Below are positions 22,525 through 33,071 of a DNA stretch of 44,440 nucleotides, piece after piece (positions within the stretch are counted from its first letter, which is position 1; each line of letters begins with the position of its first letter). Origin of the DNA: Byssothecium circinans. Lineage: Eukaryota; Ascomycota; Dothideomycetes; Pleosporales; Massarinaceae. Below the pieces are notes generated by a model. It was not told where the DNA came from. It worked only from the letters and a program-made list of their open reading frames with translations, and searched no databases. Where the stretch lies: positions 1 to 44,440 of the forward strand of contig ML977048.1 in NCBI GenBank assembly GCA_010015675.1, in the 5' to 3' direction. The translations under genes were made by a program, and so were the position numbers.

Positions 22525-24170
22525 TTATGTCGCCATCTCACATGCAGCTTCTGCTTCTGGCCGCTTTCGCAGATTTTCCACCCCGTAAAGGATGGCCCGG
22601 ACCGTCTTTGCGAATGTCGCTCGAGTCTCGTCATCGATTCCTGCTGCAGAGCTGTCTGCGTGGTTGAACCAGCCCAGGGTCTTTTCTGCTTCGCTACCTT
22701 CGTGCCACCGGCCGTCCTGCTGAAGAGAGATGAACTGCAAGCGCGTATTCTGACATATTCGTTAGTTTGATCGAAGCGATGTTGTACGAGATCGCTTACC
22801 TGGTCGTCGCGGATCTGCGTCGTGGAACCCGGAACATGCACGTGGTCGATGGAAACAATCGCTGTACGCGCGCCATCCACGAATGCTACATCCAACGCAT
22901 TCCCGCTCAATGCGATTGCCTGCAGTAGTGACGATGAATTGTCTGTGATGAAGCTGAATAAAGCAGGGACACCTTCGCATGCCACCAAGATCTGGTCGGT
23001 CTGCGAGGGTAAGTAGGTGAAGTAGATATTGTTGGAGGTGAACATACCACGCCTGTAAATGAAATGCTCCATATACCAGAGACAGCGACCTTGAATTGTT
23101 CTTTCTTTTCGGGAATTGCAGAATTCAGCTCAGGACGCCCTTGAAGATAGTTCAGCACAGCAGCTTGAATGGGCAACTTCTCCAAGAGACGATAGGAAGA
23201 CCAGTCCCATACATAGAGATGCTCGTCTCCACCACCAGAGACAAGCTTGCCAGAGCTCGTCAAGCACAGGCACTTCACAAACTCTTCGTGTCCGTGGCAG
23301 AAACCTTCGATGATATGCGCTTGGGGGATTCCTCTAGATACCCGGATATGCTCGTCTCGATCCGCCGTGAGGATATAGCTTCGTGAGCCAACCGTAGCAG
23401 AAAGAATATCCGTAAGCATAGACACATGCCCAAGAAGAAGGTCGTGCTTGAACTTGGGTGCGTCCTTGGGCTGTGGTCGTCCTTTTTCGGCTTGCTTGAG
23501 CTGCTCCTCCAGTATCTTCCTGTTCCTTCCGGAATGAACTGTACTCAGACTAGCAGAAGGTACGTATTGCTTCCGCTCCGATCCACTTTCAGGAGCATCA
23601 TTCAGCTCGTCCTCTGGGGATGGGATCAGTGGTAATGAGTAGACGTCGCCAAACTTGTCTGCACAGAGGATTGTTGAGCCATCCGCGGTGAGATCAATAG
23701 CACAGGGTCGCCTCGCCATGCATCTACTCAAATTTAGCTTTCATCTACAGACCATTCCGCAGACTGAGCCATTGACACTGACCTCTCACTAAGCTGCCGT
23801 ATTTGCCATCCCGTTTCTATCGCGAACACTCGGATACATTTGTCTTCCGCAGTGATGGCGATGAGGTGCTTCTTGTCATGCGAGATTTTCAGGGAGGAAA
23901 AGTTAGGATTCTGCGCCGCCTGTTTCTCTGTAGGTTCCTAGCCCTTTCAGCACCTATCCATCAAGCGGCTAGCCCAGTCAATGACATCGCCTTTGTGAGC
24001 AGGAATCAAAAACCCACCTGTTCTTGGCCTTGCTCAGTCGGCCATACCGATGTGGTTCCAGTGGAGGACTGTACCACGAGTCTTGAGCCCGCAGCACCAA
24101 AGAGAGCCCAGTCTTCACCATCCTGACTTGGGCGATTGCACGCCACGAGACACTGGTAAGAGAATGACAT
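22525..24170 (-). CDS. TRM82: tRNA (guanine-N7)-methyltransferase non-catalytic WD40 subunit
   Basis: Trm82 stabilises the catalytic Trm8 for m7G46 formation in tRNA. Exons are 24170-24018, 23937-23783, 23723-23048, 23000-22800 and 22749-22525, giving 469 aa. All four introns are short (80, 59, 47 and 50 bp) and the joins restore the WD40 order. Visible repeats include NFSSLKISHDKKHLIAITAE with DKCIRVFAIETGWQIRQLSE, ARRPCAIDLTADGSTILCAD with KFGDVYSLPL, LLGHVSMLTDIL with YILTADRDEHIRVSR, and HGHEEFVKCLCLTSSGKLVS with GGGDEHLYVWDW. The GHVSMLTDI, ADRDEHIRVSR and GFCHGHEEFV signatures are typical of Trm82/WDR4. An inserted basic linker (HSGRNRKILEEQLKQAEKGR) lies between blades. Its start is 213 bp from that of the ribosomal protein P0 gene, a shared promoter between two translation-related genes. 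Confidence 0.92.
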
Positions 24171-24383
24171 GGCGCTGTAGATTTGAAGTCACAGCCCGAA
24201 CAATCAACAGTCAACTGAAAGTTCTCAAGTTCTCAGACTGTCCCAACTGAGCTAGCGCCTCGGTTAGCCAGCGGGCCCGTGCCTCACACTGCAACTTTTG
24301 ATTTTCTCCAACAACCTCCTCACCAAAACACCAACGAAAACGCAATAAGTCCTTAAACATCCTATTGTGTCAAATCGATCATA
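24171..24383. promoter_or_regulatory. Divergent promoter between TRM82 and RPP0
   Basis: A 213-bp intergenic region serves both genes. The RPP0 side is pyrimidine and CAA/ACC rich (CTCCAACAACCTCCTCACC), as is common in leaders of fungal ribosomal protein genes. No specific factor site is claimed. Confidence 0.5.
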
Positions 24384-25433
24384 ATGGGGGGCAAGAAAGA
24401 ATCCAAGGCCGCCTACTTCGACAAGCTCAAGGGCCTTCTTGAGGAATACAAGTCCATCTTCATCGTCGGCGTCGACAATGTCTCCTCGCAGCAGATGCAC
24501 GAGATCCGACAGTCTCTCCGCGGTGAGGGTGTCGTGCTCATGGGCAAGAATACCATGGTGCGCCGCGCCCTGAAGGGCTTCATCAGCGACAACCCGGAGT
24601 ACGAGCGCCTGCTCCCCTACGTCAAGGGTGCGTATATGCCATCGACCGCGACATCGCCTTGAGAGCTGCACTGACACGCGCAGGCAACGTCGGCTTCGTC
24701 TTCACCAATGGTGACCTCAAGGAGACCCGTGACAAGATCCTCGCCAACCGTGTCGCCGCCCCCGCCCGTGCTGGTGCCGTCGCCCCCGGTGATGTGTTTG
24801 TCCCGGCTGGAAACACGTAAGAACACATAAAGTCGAGAGCAATGGCAGATACTGACAATTGGTAGCGGTATGGAGCCCGGAAAGACGTCTTTCTTCCAGG
24901 CCCTCGGTGTCCCCACCAAGATTGCCCGTGGTACCATTGAAATCACCACGGACCTGAAGCTCATTGAGGCTGGCAACAAGGTCGGTGCCTCCGAGGCCAC
25001 CCTGCTCAACTTGTTGAACATCTCGCCCTTCACGTACGGCATGAGCGTTACCCAGATCTACGATGCTGGTCAAACCTTCGCCTCCGGGGTGTTGGATATC
25101 GAGGAGTCGCAGCTCCTGAAGGCTTTCTCCTCGGCCATCAGCACCATTGCCAGTATCTCACTGGCTGTCGGCTACCCGACCCTCCCGTCCGTCATACACT
25201 CCGTCATCAACTCCTACAAGAAGGTTCTCGCTGTCGCCATTGAGACCGACTACGACTGGGAGGAGATTAAGGAGCTCAAGGACCGCATCGCCAACCCCGA
25301 CGCGTACGCCTCGTCTGCCCCTGCTGCCGGTGGTGCCGCAACCGGTACCGCTGACGCTCCCGCTGCGGCTGCCAAGGAGGAGGAAGAGGAAGAAGCGTCA
25401 GACGAGGACATGGGCTTCGGTCTGTTCGACTAA
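24384..25433 (+). CDS. RPP0: 60S ribosomal stalk protein P0 (uL10)
   Basis: P0 anchors the P1/P2 stalk that recruits translational GTPases. Exons are 24384-24627, 24684-24816 and 24866-25433, giving 314 aa. The introns (56 and 49 bp) split [17 protein letters not shown] and [20 protein letters not shown]. The N-terminus [19 protein letters not shown] and [12 protein letters not shown] are the rRNA-binding part. GIPTKI-like [24 protein letters not shown] and [19 protein letters not shown] follow. The C-terminus has the Ala-rich hinge and the acidic tail [18 protein letters not shown], the shared P-protein signature recognised by elongation factors. Codon choice is strongly biased to C-ending codons, as expected for a highly expressed gene. 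Confidence 0.97.
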
Positions 25434-25836
25434 GCTGCTCGCTTTGGTGGACACATCTGCTTGCATGTCATGGTGTGCGCACCACGTCAGTCATGAGTTC
25501 ACGACATAGGCGGTCGACGAGAAATGAAACTTTGCAACTCCTGAATCAGTCAGCCATATGAAGTGATGCTTACAGTAGGCTTTCTCAGAAGCTGCTGTCA
25601 AGCCTCCACCTACAGGTAAGCACGAACCCTCTCCTTATCCTCCTGCAATGATTATACCATTTTTAACCCCGAGGTCTTCCATGAAGATTACAAACGCAAC
25701 AACACTCTAATTTTTTAATGAGCAATTTCTCAGTACTCTTTGGTCATAATAACGATGTAGATCAAAGCTAACAACGCTGCAGGCAATTCTATGAACGGTT
25801 CAAACACCCCTTGACCAATGCCTATGCCGATTCCCG
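25434..25836. other. Convergent 3' region
   Basis: It lies between the end of RPP0 and the end of the acyltransferase gene. No gene is recognised. Confidence 0.5.
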
Positions 25837-27023
25837 CTATGCACCGCTTACCAACGAATCTGCACCTGTGAGATCTATCCTGATCCAGAATATCCTGACC
25901 GAGGGGTGCCCACCCAGACTCCTGCATACACTCTCACTCTGTACATTGCCTTCATACACATCCGCATGAGCCCACGCATTCCCCTCTCCATCCACTGCCA
26001 GCTCCGGCGCATGCTCTCTAAAGATCTTTGCCGCTACTGCTTTGGCTATTCCCTTCCCTCTATATTCGGCCTCGGTATGCAAAGTCGTCAATGAGCCATC
26101 TAGACCTAGAAATGTCCACGCCACTGCTCTATCTGATTTTTCTTCAAATACACCTACGCTCTTTAATGTCATCAACGTCCTCGTCGTTCGTGGAATCGAC
26201 GTGCGAGCTTGCACAATCGCTAAATCCTGCTCCCTCATCTCACCCCACCTCAACCCGTCAGGCAATTCCTTCGTCTGCGGTAAATCCGACACCTTGAAGA
26301 AGAACTTGTTCAGCTTGGCCTCTCGTCCGGGGAAGTCATCGCGCACTAATCCCGCCTCAGCGCATACATCGACGATCTTGTGATGCACGGCGCCTAACGT
26401 GACGACACCCGGGAGTAGCAAATGGCGTACATAGGACCCTGGTGCAAGTGGAAATCGGACATTTGGGCCAAGCTCGGGGTACTTTTTCTCATGCTCTTTT
26501 GCCTGATCGATGGCGGGGAGGTTGGACGGGTGTAGGGGCGGGACGGGCAGGGTGGCCATGTGGGCGAGGAGGGAGTGTATTGCTCTTTTGCATGTTGGGC
26601 ATATATCCAATTTTGAAGACAGCGATTCGTCTGGATATGGGGTTGGGGAGTGCGTGGGGACTTCGAAAGCGGCGAAGATCCATAGTTCGGTCTCGGGGCG
26701 CATGGAGCGGTCAACTTATGCAATGATCAGAAAATGATCAAAATTATAAAATCTCAATCATTCGCATATTACATGTGACAGAGCAGCCAATAAGGATAGT
26801 GCAGTTCAAAGCAAGCAAGGCGTTTTTTCTTACAATAAGCAGCGGCCCAGCATTCTGGAACTTGATCTAGGGCAGCTGTCGGCGGGAACGTGGCGAGGAT
26901 GTAGGCGTCTGGTGTGCGGTTTGGGTGCTGTGTGCGGTAGACGAGGTTGATGCTGTAGGGGAGGGCGCGTTGGAGGGCGTGGTGGAGGGGCGGGGAGGGA
27001 GTGGCGTGGGCGTGGACTTTCAT
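25837..27023 (-). CDS. GNAT/FR47-like acyltransferase
   Basis: Exons are 27023-26834 and 26714-25837, giving 355 aa. The 119-bp intron is phase 1 and joins ECWAAAYF to DRSMRPETELWIFAAFE; it is AT-rich, unlike the flanking exons. The N-terminal half has LPYSINLVYRTQHPNRTPDA and a Cys pair (DICPTCKRAIHSLL) of unclear role. The C-terminal half has the GNAT core: VAWTFLGLDGSLTTLHTEAE, then YRGKGIAKAVAAKIF, the acetyl-CoA pyrophosphate loop of the R/QxxGxG/A type, then AHADVYEGNVQSESVCRSLG and a last beta strand. This layout resembles the FR47/glycine N-acyltransferase-like group found in filamentous fungi. The substrate is unknown. No membrane segment is seen. It is convergent with RPP0 and faces the gene desert with its 5' end. 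Confidence 0.75.
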
Positions 27024-28026
27024 GTCTGCAAAATACCCAGGTAGAATACAGATCAGATAGAGGGATAGAGGGGTGTAGAGGGCGGGTGTGGTTTAAGTGG
27101 TGAAGATGTATTTGCTTTGGGAATAGTAGATATTGAGTCAAGGTTCCTCATTGGGTTGTTAGAGTGTGGGAGTGGGAGGGGGATGACTAATGCGCGTTAG
27201 GTAGTATAGTATTGTTTCCTACCTTTATAGGGTGTTGGGATGATGCCGGGAGTTTTTGGGTTCGTAATTTTGTATGTGCCTTCTGTTTGATGCCAAAATA
27301 CCCATTCTACAGCAGTGGGATGTATACGCTTGTGGCTTTCGTCCGCGAAAATGATGTGAGTTACACAACCTGTCGGGCAAATATGTCGCCATCGCATACA
27401 CTTCTACCTCGGAGAATTAAAAGGACTACAACCACCGATGCTAGGTAATCTAGCCATATACGGAGACCGACGCGGCATCCAACAGGGACTCCTGTGACTT
27501 AGTCTGACATCAAAGTGCACTCATCCAAGAACCATATCTCAGCATAAAGAGCAAACTGCACACTGATGTTTTGCGCTGAAGTGTAGTTTAATAAAGCTTC
27601 GGAAGAAGCTTTTTAAGCCTCCTGCTTTCTGCAAGCCTACAACCTCCGGTTTATCCAGGTATTGCCCGTCTCGCTGTCTCGGATACCCGGACTCGGAGAC
27701 TACGAAAGCGGAGGGAAGGCGGTCGGAGAAAGTCGTTCACCGAACCGCCGGTCTTATACATGTATTGCGGCGTGGCGCATGAGCGTGTGCCTTCGGGAGA
27801 CGGCGCACTTAGCGCATAGCTTAGGGCAGGACGATGCTTTGGTGCTTATCAGTCGCAGATCTGGCAAGATGCAAGGTACGTCTGCGCATTGTTTTTAAAG
27901 TGTAAATGCAGCTCTACTGGAGAACGAATGGTAATATCGACGATATGTGAATTACCGGCATATGTCGGGCTTAATGAGGGAGAGGTTGAATGAGTAGGAA
28001 GGGATGCATAGTTTGGTTGACAGGCA
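27024..28026. other. Gene-free region left of the palindromic element
   Basis: No coding signal with any family motif is seen. Short frames occur, but they lack codon or motif support. Confidence 0.5.
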
Positions 28027-28735
28027 TAACGTGTCCGTGCGCGTAATGCGCGGATTCGCGTAATGCACCGCTTTTTACTAGGAAAATCAAAGAAAATAAG
28101 CAACTTTAAAGCTATATAACTCTTTAACTACCTTTTCTTTTTAAAAGCTTCCTTAACTAAAGTTATAGAGAAAGACTATCTCTATAACTCTAGAATTTTA
28201 GTTTTCTAATAATAATTAATTTTAAGAAAAAAGTATAAAAGTACTAAAACTTAAGTCTTTAAAATTTAAAAATAATATTTTTTTAGGAGTAAAGTATACT
28301 ATTTAGAATATATTTTATATTAGGTTCTTTCTAATAAAACTGCTAACTAGAAAGTTATATTATCTTTTTATCTTTTTTAAATAAGAAAATTAGAAAAGAT
28401 AATTTATCTTCTTAAGTAGTTCTTTATAAAAAAAAGTCCTAATATAAAATATACTCTAAATAGTATACTTTATTCCTAAAAAAATATTATTTTTAAATTT
28501 TAAAGACTTAAGTTTTAGTACTTTTATACTTTTTTCTTAAAATTAATTATTATTAGAAAACTAAAATTCTAGAGTTATAGAGATAGTCTTTCTCTATAAC
28601 TTTAGTTAAGGAAGCTTTTAAAAAGAAAAGGTAGTTAAAGAGTTATATAGCTTTAAAGTTGCTTATTTTCTTTGATTTTCCTAGTAAAAAGCGGTGCATT
28701 ACGCGAATCCGCGCATTACGCGCACGGACACGTTA
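28027..28735. mobile_element. Foldback MITE: 709-bp near-perfect palindrome with TA flanks
   Basis: The left arm 28027-28324 (298 bp) and right arm 28438-28735 (298 bp) are reverse complements with only two mismatches that I can see. They flank a 113-bp unique centre. Both ends are TA, the target-site duplication of Tc1/mariner/pogo elements, so the element proper is 28029-28733. The termini read ACGTGTCCGTGCGCGTAATG inward from each end. Each arm holds two direct copies of CGCGTAATGC (28040-28065 and mirror), candidate transposase-binding sites. The outer 50 bp or so are GC-rich; the rest is very AT-rich. No open frame of coding character is present, so it is non-autonomous and needs a transposase in trans. 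The two mismatches are both A/G transitions. Confidence 0.93.
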
Positions 28736-29705
28736 CAGCTCGACCCCACCTGTCAACCATATTTCGAATCTCATCTCGAACCAGCACTCCCAACCTCTCG
28801 GCTCTCATCCATTCCGATAGTTCGCAAGATTCCCTGTTATAATACCCTTTCAAACAGTAAGCACCTAAACAGAACTCTCCAGAAATTAACAAAGTAGAGT
28901 CAATGACGTAGAGACTTCACTTCCTGCGTTCGGATAGTTCGTCCCCGCTACTCTTCGGGGCAGATCTTCCCCAAGATTCAGATGCTAGATCCCCACGAGC
29001 CGTCATGATCGGGTGGAATGATCTGTTGGGTGCTAGTGCTAATCATCGGCTGGCACAGTGACACTGCAGCGTTTGCACGTGTTCACAGGCTACGCCGCTA
29101 CGGGGTTATGTAGTGCTCTGCAGGGCGTGGGCGTGCAGGCATGATGTAAGGGTTTTCCTTCTATTTGGAACACGCATGGAGACCATGTGCCAATGGGTCA
29201 TCATAATGGTGAGGCTTTATCCGAGAAAAGGAAAGGTTGAGCAGCGTTCCACAGGCGTTCTCGTACACGAGTTATGATCCACAATCACTTCTAACGACTT
29301 ACCATACGGAAAGGCTCTGTTGAAGAGAAGGAGACTTGAGCGTCCAGCCGTATAATGCTTAACAACCAAAGTCATGACATCTATCGTACCTAATCAGAGC
29401 CCCTGCAATAGATACGTTTATGCAAAGCCACCTGAACCACACAATGACCACACGCTTCGACATAACGTTTTGTACCGATCCCCACACTATATCCATTCTC
29501 AAAGTAGCCTACCGTCCCCACTATTGTACGTCGCTGAGAGTGGTCAATCTCGGATCCTCATTCAAGCCATGCACTGCATGTACGACATGACTTAGTAAAG
29601 GTATGTCAGTAAGTTGTTACTTTATATTGTGCCGCACACCCCGCAGTCTTCAACATAAGAAACCAACCGGTCTCTCGTCTCTGAGAACTTGCACGAAAAG
29701 GCACC
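28736..29705. other. Gene-free region between MITE and P450
   Basis: No supported gene is seen. It is the presumed promoter of the cytochrome P450 gene. Confidence 0.5.
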
Positions 29706-31511
29706 ATGGCATCACAGGCTTCCATGGATTTAGGCTCTACAGGGTTAAGCAAATATGCTCTCCTACCTCTTGCCATCATCGGCATCGCCTTCTGCAAAGT
29801 ACATCTCACACCCTCCAGGCTGTTTGAGCAAAAAGCTAACTCTTCTTCCAGTTGCTCTACACCGGCTTAACAGCACCAACCCGCCACCTCCCCGGCCCAT
29901 GGCACACGCGCTTCACACACCTCGGCCTCAAACGCGCCGTCATCACCGGCCGCCGAATCTTCTACATCGACTCCCTGCACCGCACCTACGGCCCCATCGT
30001 GCGCCTCTCCCCCACCGAAGTCGCCGTCGCCGACCTAACCGCCTTCAAAGAAATCCACAAAATCGGCTCAAAGTATCTGAAAAGCGACTGGTACGAGCGT
30101 CTCGCCAACTTCCCCAAAAAGGGCATCTTCACTATGATTGATCCCAAGGAGTATGCGTCGAGGAGGAAGTTGCTGTCGGGGAGCTTCAGCAAGACGTATC
30201 TGGTGAGTCATTGGGAGGATATGGTAAGGGAGAAGTGCAGGCTTTGTGTGGAGAAGATTGGGGAGAGGGCGAGGACGGATGGGAAGGCGGATGTGTATGA
30301 TTGGTGGATGTTGTTGGCTTCAGACGTTACCTGTCATTTAGCTTTTGGGGAGAGTTTCGGGATGCTTGAGGCTGGAAGGGTATGTCATGTCTATGTGCAG
30401 ACTTCTTTGCGGAGTCCTGCTTCTTCATCTCTTTTCACTCAGAACCCAGGTCTTCGGATTCTGGCTAATGAAATGCACAGGCGAACCAATTCATGCGCGT
30501 CCTTAAGAAACTAACAATGGGTTCGGGCATGATGGTCGAACTCCCCATCCTCCGCCTCCTCCGCTACATCCCCACGCCCGCCCTGCAGGAAATGTTCAAC
30601 GGAAACGACTACATCCTCCGCGGCGCCTCCCGCGCTGTAGAACTCGCACGCTCCCGCAGCGGCGAGAAAAACGTCTTCGCGAAAGTAATCGAGGACAGCG
30701 AAAAAGAGGGTGAAGGCCACATCGACGACATAGACGTCCGGGTCGAAGCCTCTAACATCATCATCGCGGGTACAGATACCACTGGGGTGACGCTTACATA
30801 TCTTACATGGGCGGTGCTGCAGCGGCCCGAGTTGCAGAGGGCGTTGGAAGAGGAAGTGGCGGCGTTGCCGGAGGCGTTTACGGAGAAGGATGTTGCAGAG
30901 TTGCCGTTGCTAAATGCGGTGATTGAGGAGACGAATCGATTGTATGGCGCGGCGCCGAGTAGTTTGCCGCGTGTGGTTCCGAAGGGGGGGAGTCGTTTGG
31001 GGGGTTATTATGTTCCGGCTGGGACTACGGTGTGTACGCAGGCGTATACTTTCCATCGCGATGAGAAGATTTGGTCGGATCCTTTGACGTGAGTTCCCCC
31101 TTTCCCCCCTTATTCCTTTACCGTTTCTCCTTATATCCCGCCCTCCACTCTCCTCGATCTTTCCATTCTCATACTCCCACACTATCCCACCACCATCCAC
31201 TAACACTTACATCCACCAGATTCAACCCCTCCCGCTGGCTCCCGCCCCCTCATTCCCCGACCTCCCCGCCCGAAGCCCACTCCCCAGAAGCCAAACTCGC
31301 ATTCCACCCTTTTGGCGTCGGCGCCCGCTCCTGCGTCGGCATCCACCTCGCCCGCATGGAGATGCGGTACGCGGTGGCTTTTCTCTTTAGGGAATGTAAG
31401 GGGTTGAGGTTGTGTAGTAGCACGACGCCAGCGTCGATGGAGTTTGAGAATTTCTTTTTGATTGCGCCGAGGGCGCATAGATGTGAGATTGAGTTTGGAG
31501 AGAAGAAGTAG
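29706..31511 (+). CDS. Cytochrome P450 monooxygenase
   Basis: Exons are 29706-29798, 29852-30379, 30481-31088 and 31220-31511, giving 506 aa. Introns are 53, 101 and 131 bp; the first has a GCTAAC branch. The N-terminal membrane anchor is SKYALLPLAIIGIAFCKLLY, followed by the proline-rich hinge HLPGPW. Helix C has the WEDMVREKCR region, helix I shows IIAGTDTTGVTLTYLTW, helix K shows ETNR (ExxR) after VIEETNRLYGAAPSSLPR, and the haem loop is FHPFGVGARSCVGIHLARME with Cys as the axial ligand. All P450 hallmarks are present, so it should be active and bound to the endoplasmic reticulum. The substrate cannot be predicted; the family is often found in secondary metabolism, but no backbone synthase lies nearby. 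It is isolated between a MITE-bearing desert and a 1.5-kb gene-free stretch. Confidence 0.92.
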
Positions 31512-33071
31512 GAAGCGGAGGGTGTGAGATGGGAGAAGTAGGAGAGGGAGGGAGTCGAGTGGGGAGAGTATTTGATTACATGGTTATAGATCCGTTAATT
31601 ACAATGGCCTTAATTCCAATTCATTCTAAAAGCCGTAATCTCAATACCTCCCTGTTTCAAGCTATAATCCCTCGCTTTCCAATTCTTGACCAAATGGTCG
31701 AACGTACTTAAGTCCCTCCTTCCTGACCATCCATGACCCCATAGTAAATACCATGAGTTTCCACCCGCAAACCCGCTGTTTACTCTTGTCCTTATTCTCT
31801 CATATCTTTCCTTCTTCTCACTCTTCTTCTTTGGGCACTCCTCTGCGTGTCCCCTATCAAATCCAAAACCATCCTATTCTAACAAAATCCACCACCATCA
31901 ACCGCTCTATACCCCTAAACATTTTTCGAGGGTAGCTGAAGTTTCCAGTAAAACACTACCGGTGGATGTAAACTTGGGTTTCGTTTCAAATAGAAGCGTT
32001 GCGACTAGCGACGTACCTTACAACTCAATGATGAATCTTGCTTGAATACGACACCAACTCATTCTTAGATATTTACATGTTAGGTACTAATCTAATCCCT
32101 TTTACTCCCCACACCGCCGCTTCCTTCTTGCGCCTTATAATAACTTTGGAATGGAATTGTATAGGCGTTTGGGCGTGTGCGGGCGTGATAGCAATACCAT
32201 AGGTAGCAATAGCGATAGACAAATTTATCTAGGTGTGATATATGGCATATGGTGTTTAGTTTCCGGCTTGTATATAATGTATACATAAATATATATTCCC
32301 GTATGCATTAGCCCTCCTCTTATCTTACCCTCCCTGTCGTTCCTGTTCCCATCCTCGTCCTCGCTCCAGCATATGCAGTTGGACGGTATTTGTTACTCAC
32401 TTTCCATGCATTATTTCAGCTCTTTTCATTCACGTCTCCTCTATTATTGCTACTCTTGTTCAAGTTGTTGCTTTATTTTCCTTATATTGTTATTTGTTTG
32501 TATGGAACATCCACTGTACGAGTTGGTGCGCTTATGTTGGTTCTGTATATAGGTCCTACTCCTACTCCTACTACTCTGCTACCAGCGGTCTAAACACGGA
32601 TACAAAACGCTAAAACGCGGTTATCTTTCCCTTCCATTCGTCCTTCCACCCACATCTCTACGCCCTCTATATTCTCTACATCCCCCGCCATTACCAAAGT
32701 ACCAAAACATCATAGCAAAGAAGTAAAGAGGAGTGGTAGCATGAACAGATCTATTAAGGTATATCATTCCATCTCATCCCATCCCTTCCCATCCGTGTGG
32801 AACGCCGACGCTATGCTTACACTACACTGCAAAACACTGCGAAACAAAACAAAAACAAAACAAGCCAAGAACAAGATACTAGCCAAGGGGAAACAAGGTA
32901 TCGAACCGTAGCGTACCGTAATAAAGACGTCATGGTATAGTACAGTACGTGAGGGTGATGAGAGGCAACATTGGCTGCCACAATCGTCCGCGTAGACATA
33001 TACCAACACTCCCTCCACACATCATCGCTCCAATCCGCTCCGCTCTCCAGATGAAGGAAACCAGAGCAAGC
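31512..33071. other. Convergent gene-free region
   Basis: About 1.5 kb lies between the end of the P450 gene and the end of the FUN30 gene. It is pyrimidine-rich in places (short CTTCTT and TCCTACTCC repeats near 31800 and 32550). No gene is recognised. Confidence 0.5.

Noticed and set aside
22201..22770. Plus-strand 189-codon frame
   Set aside because: It overlaps the last exon of TRM82 in antisense and has no recognisable domain.
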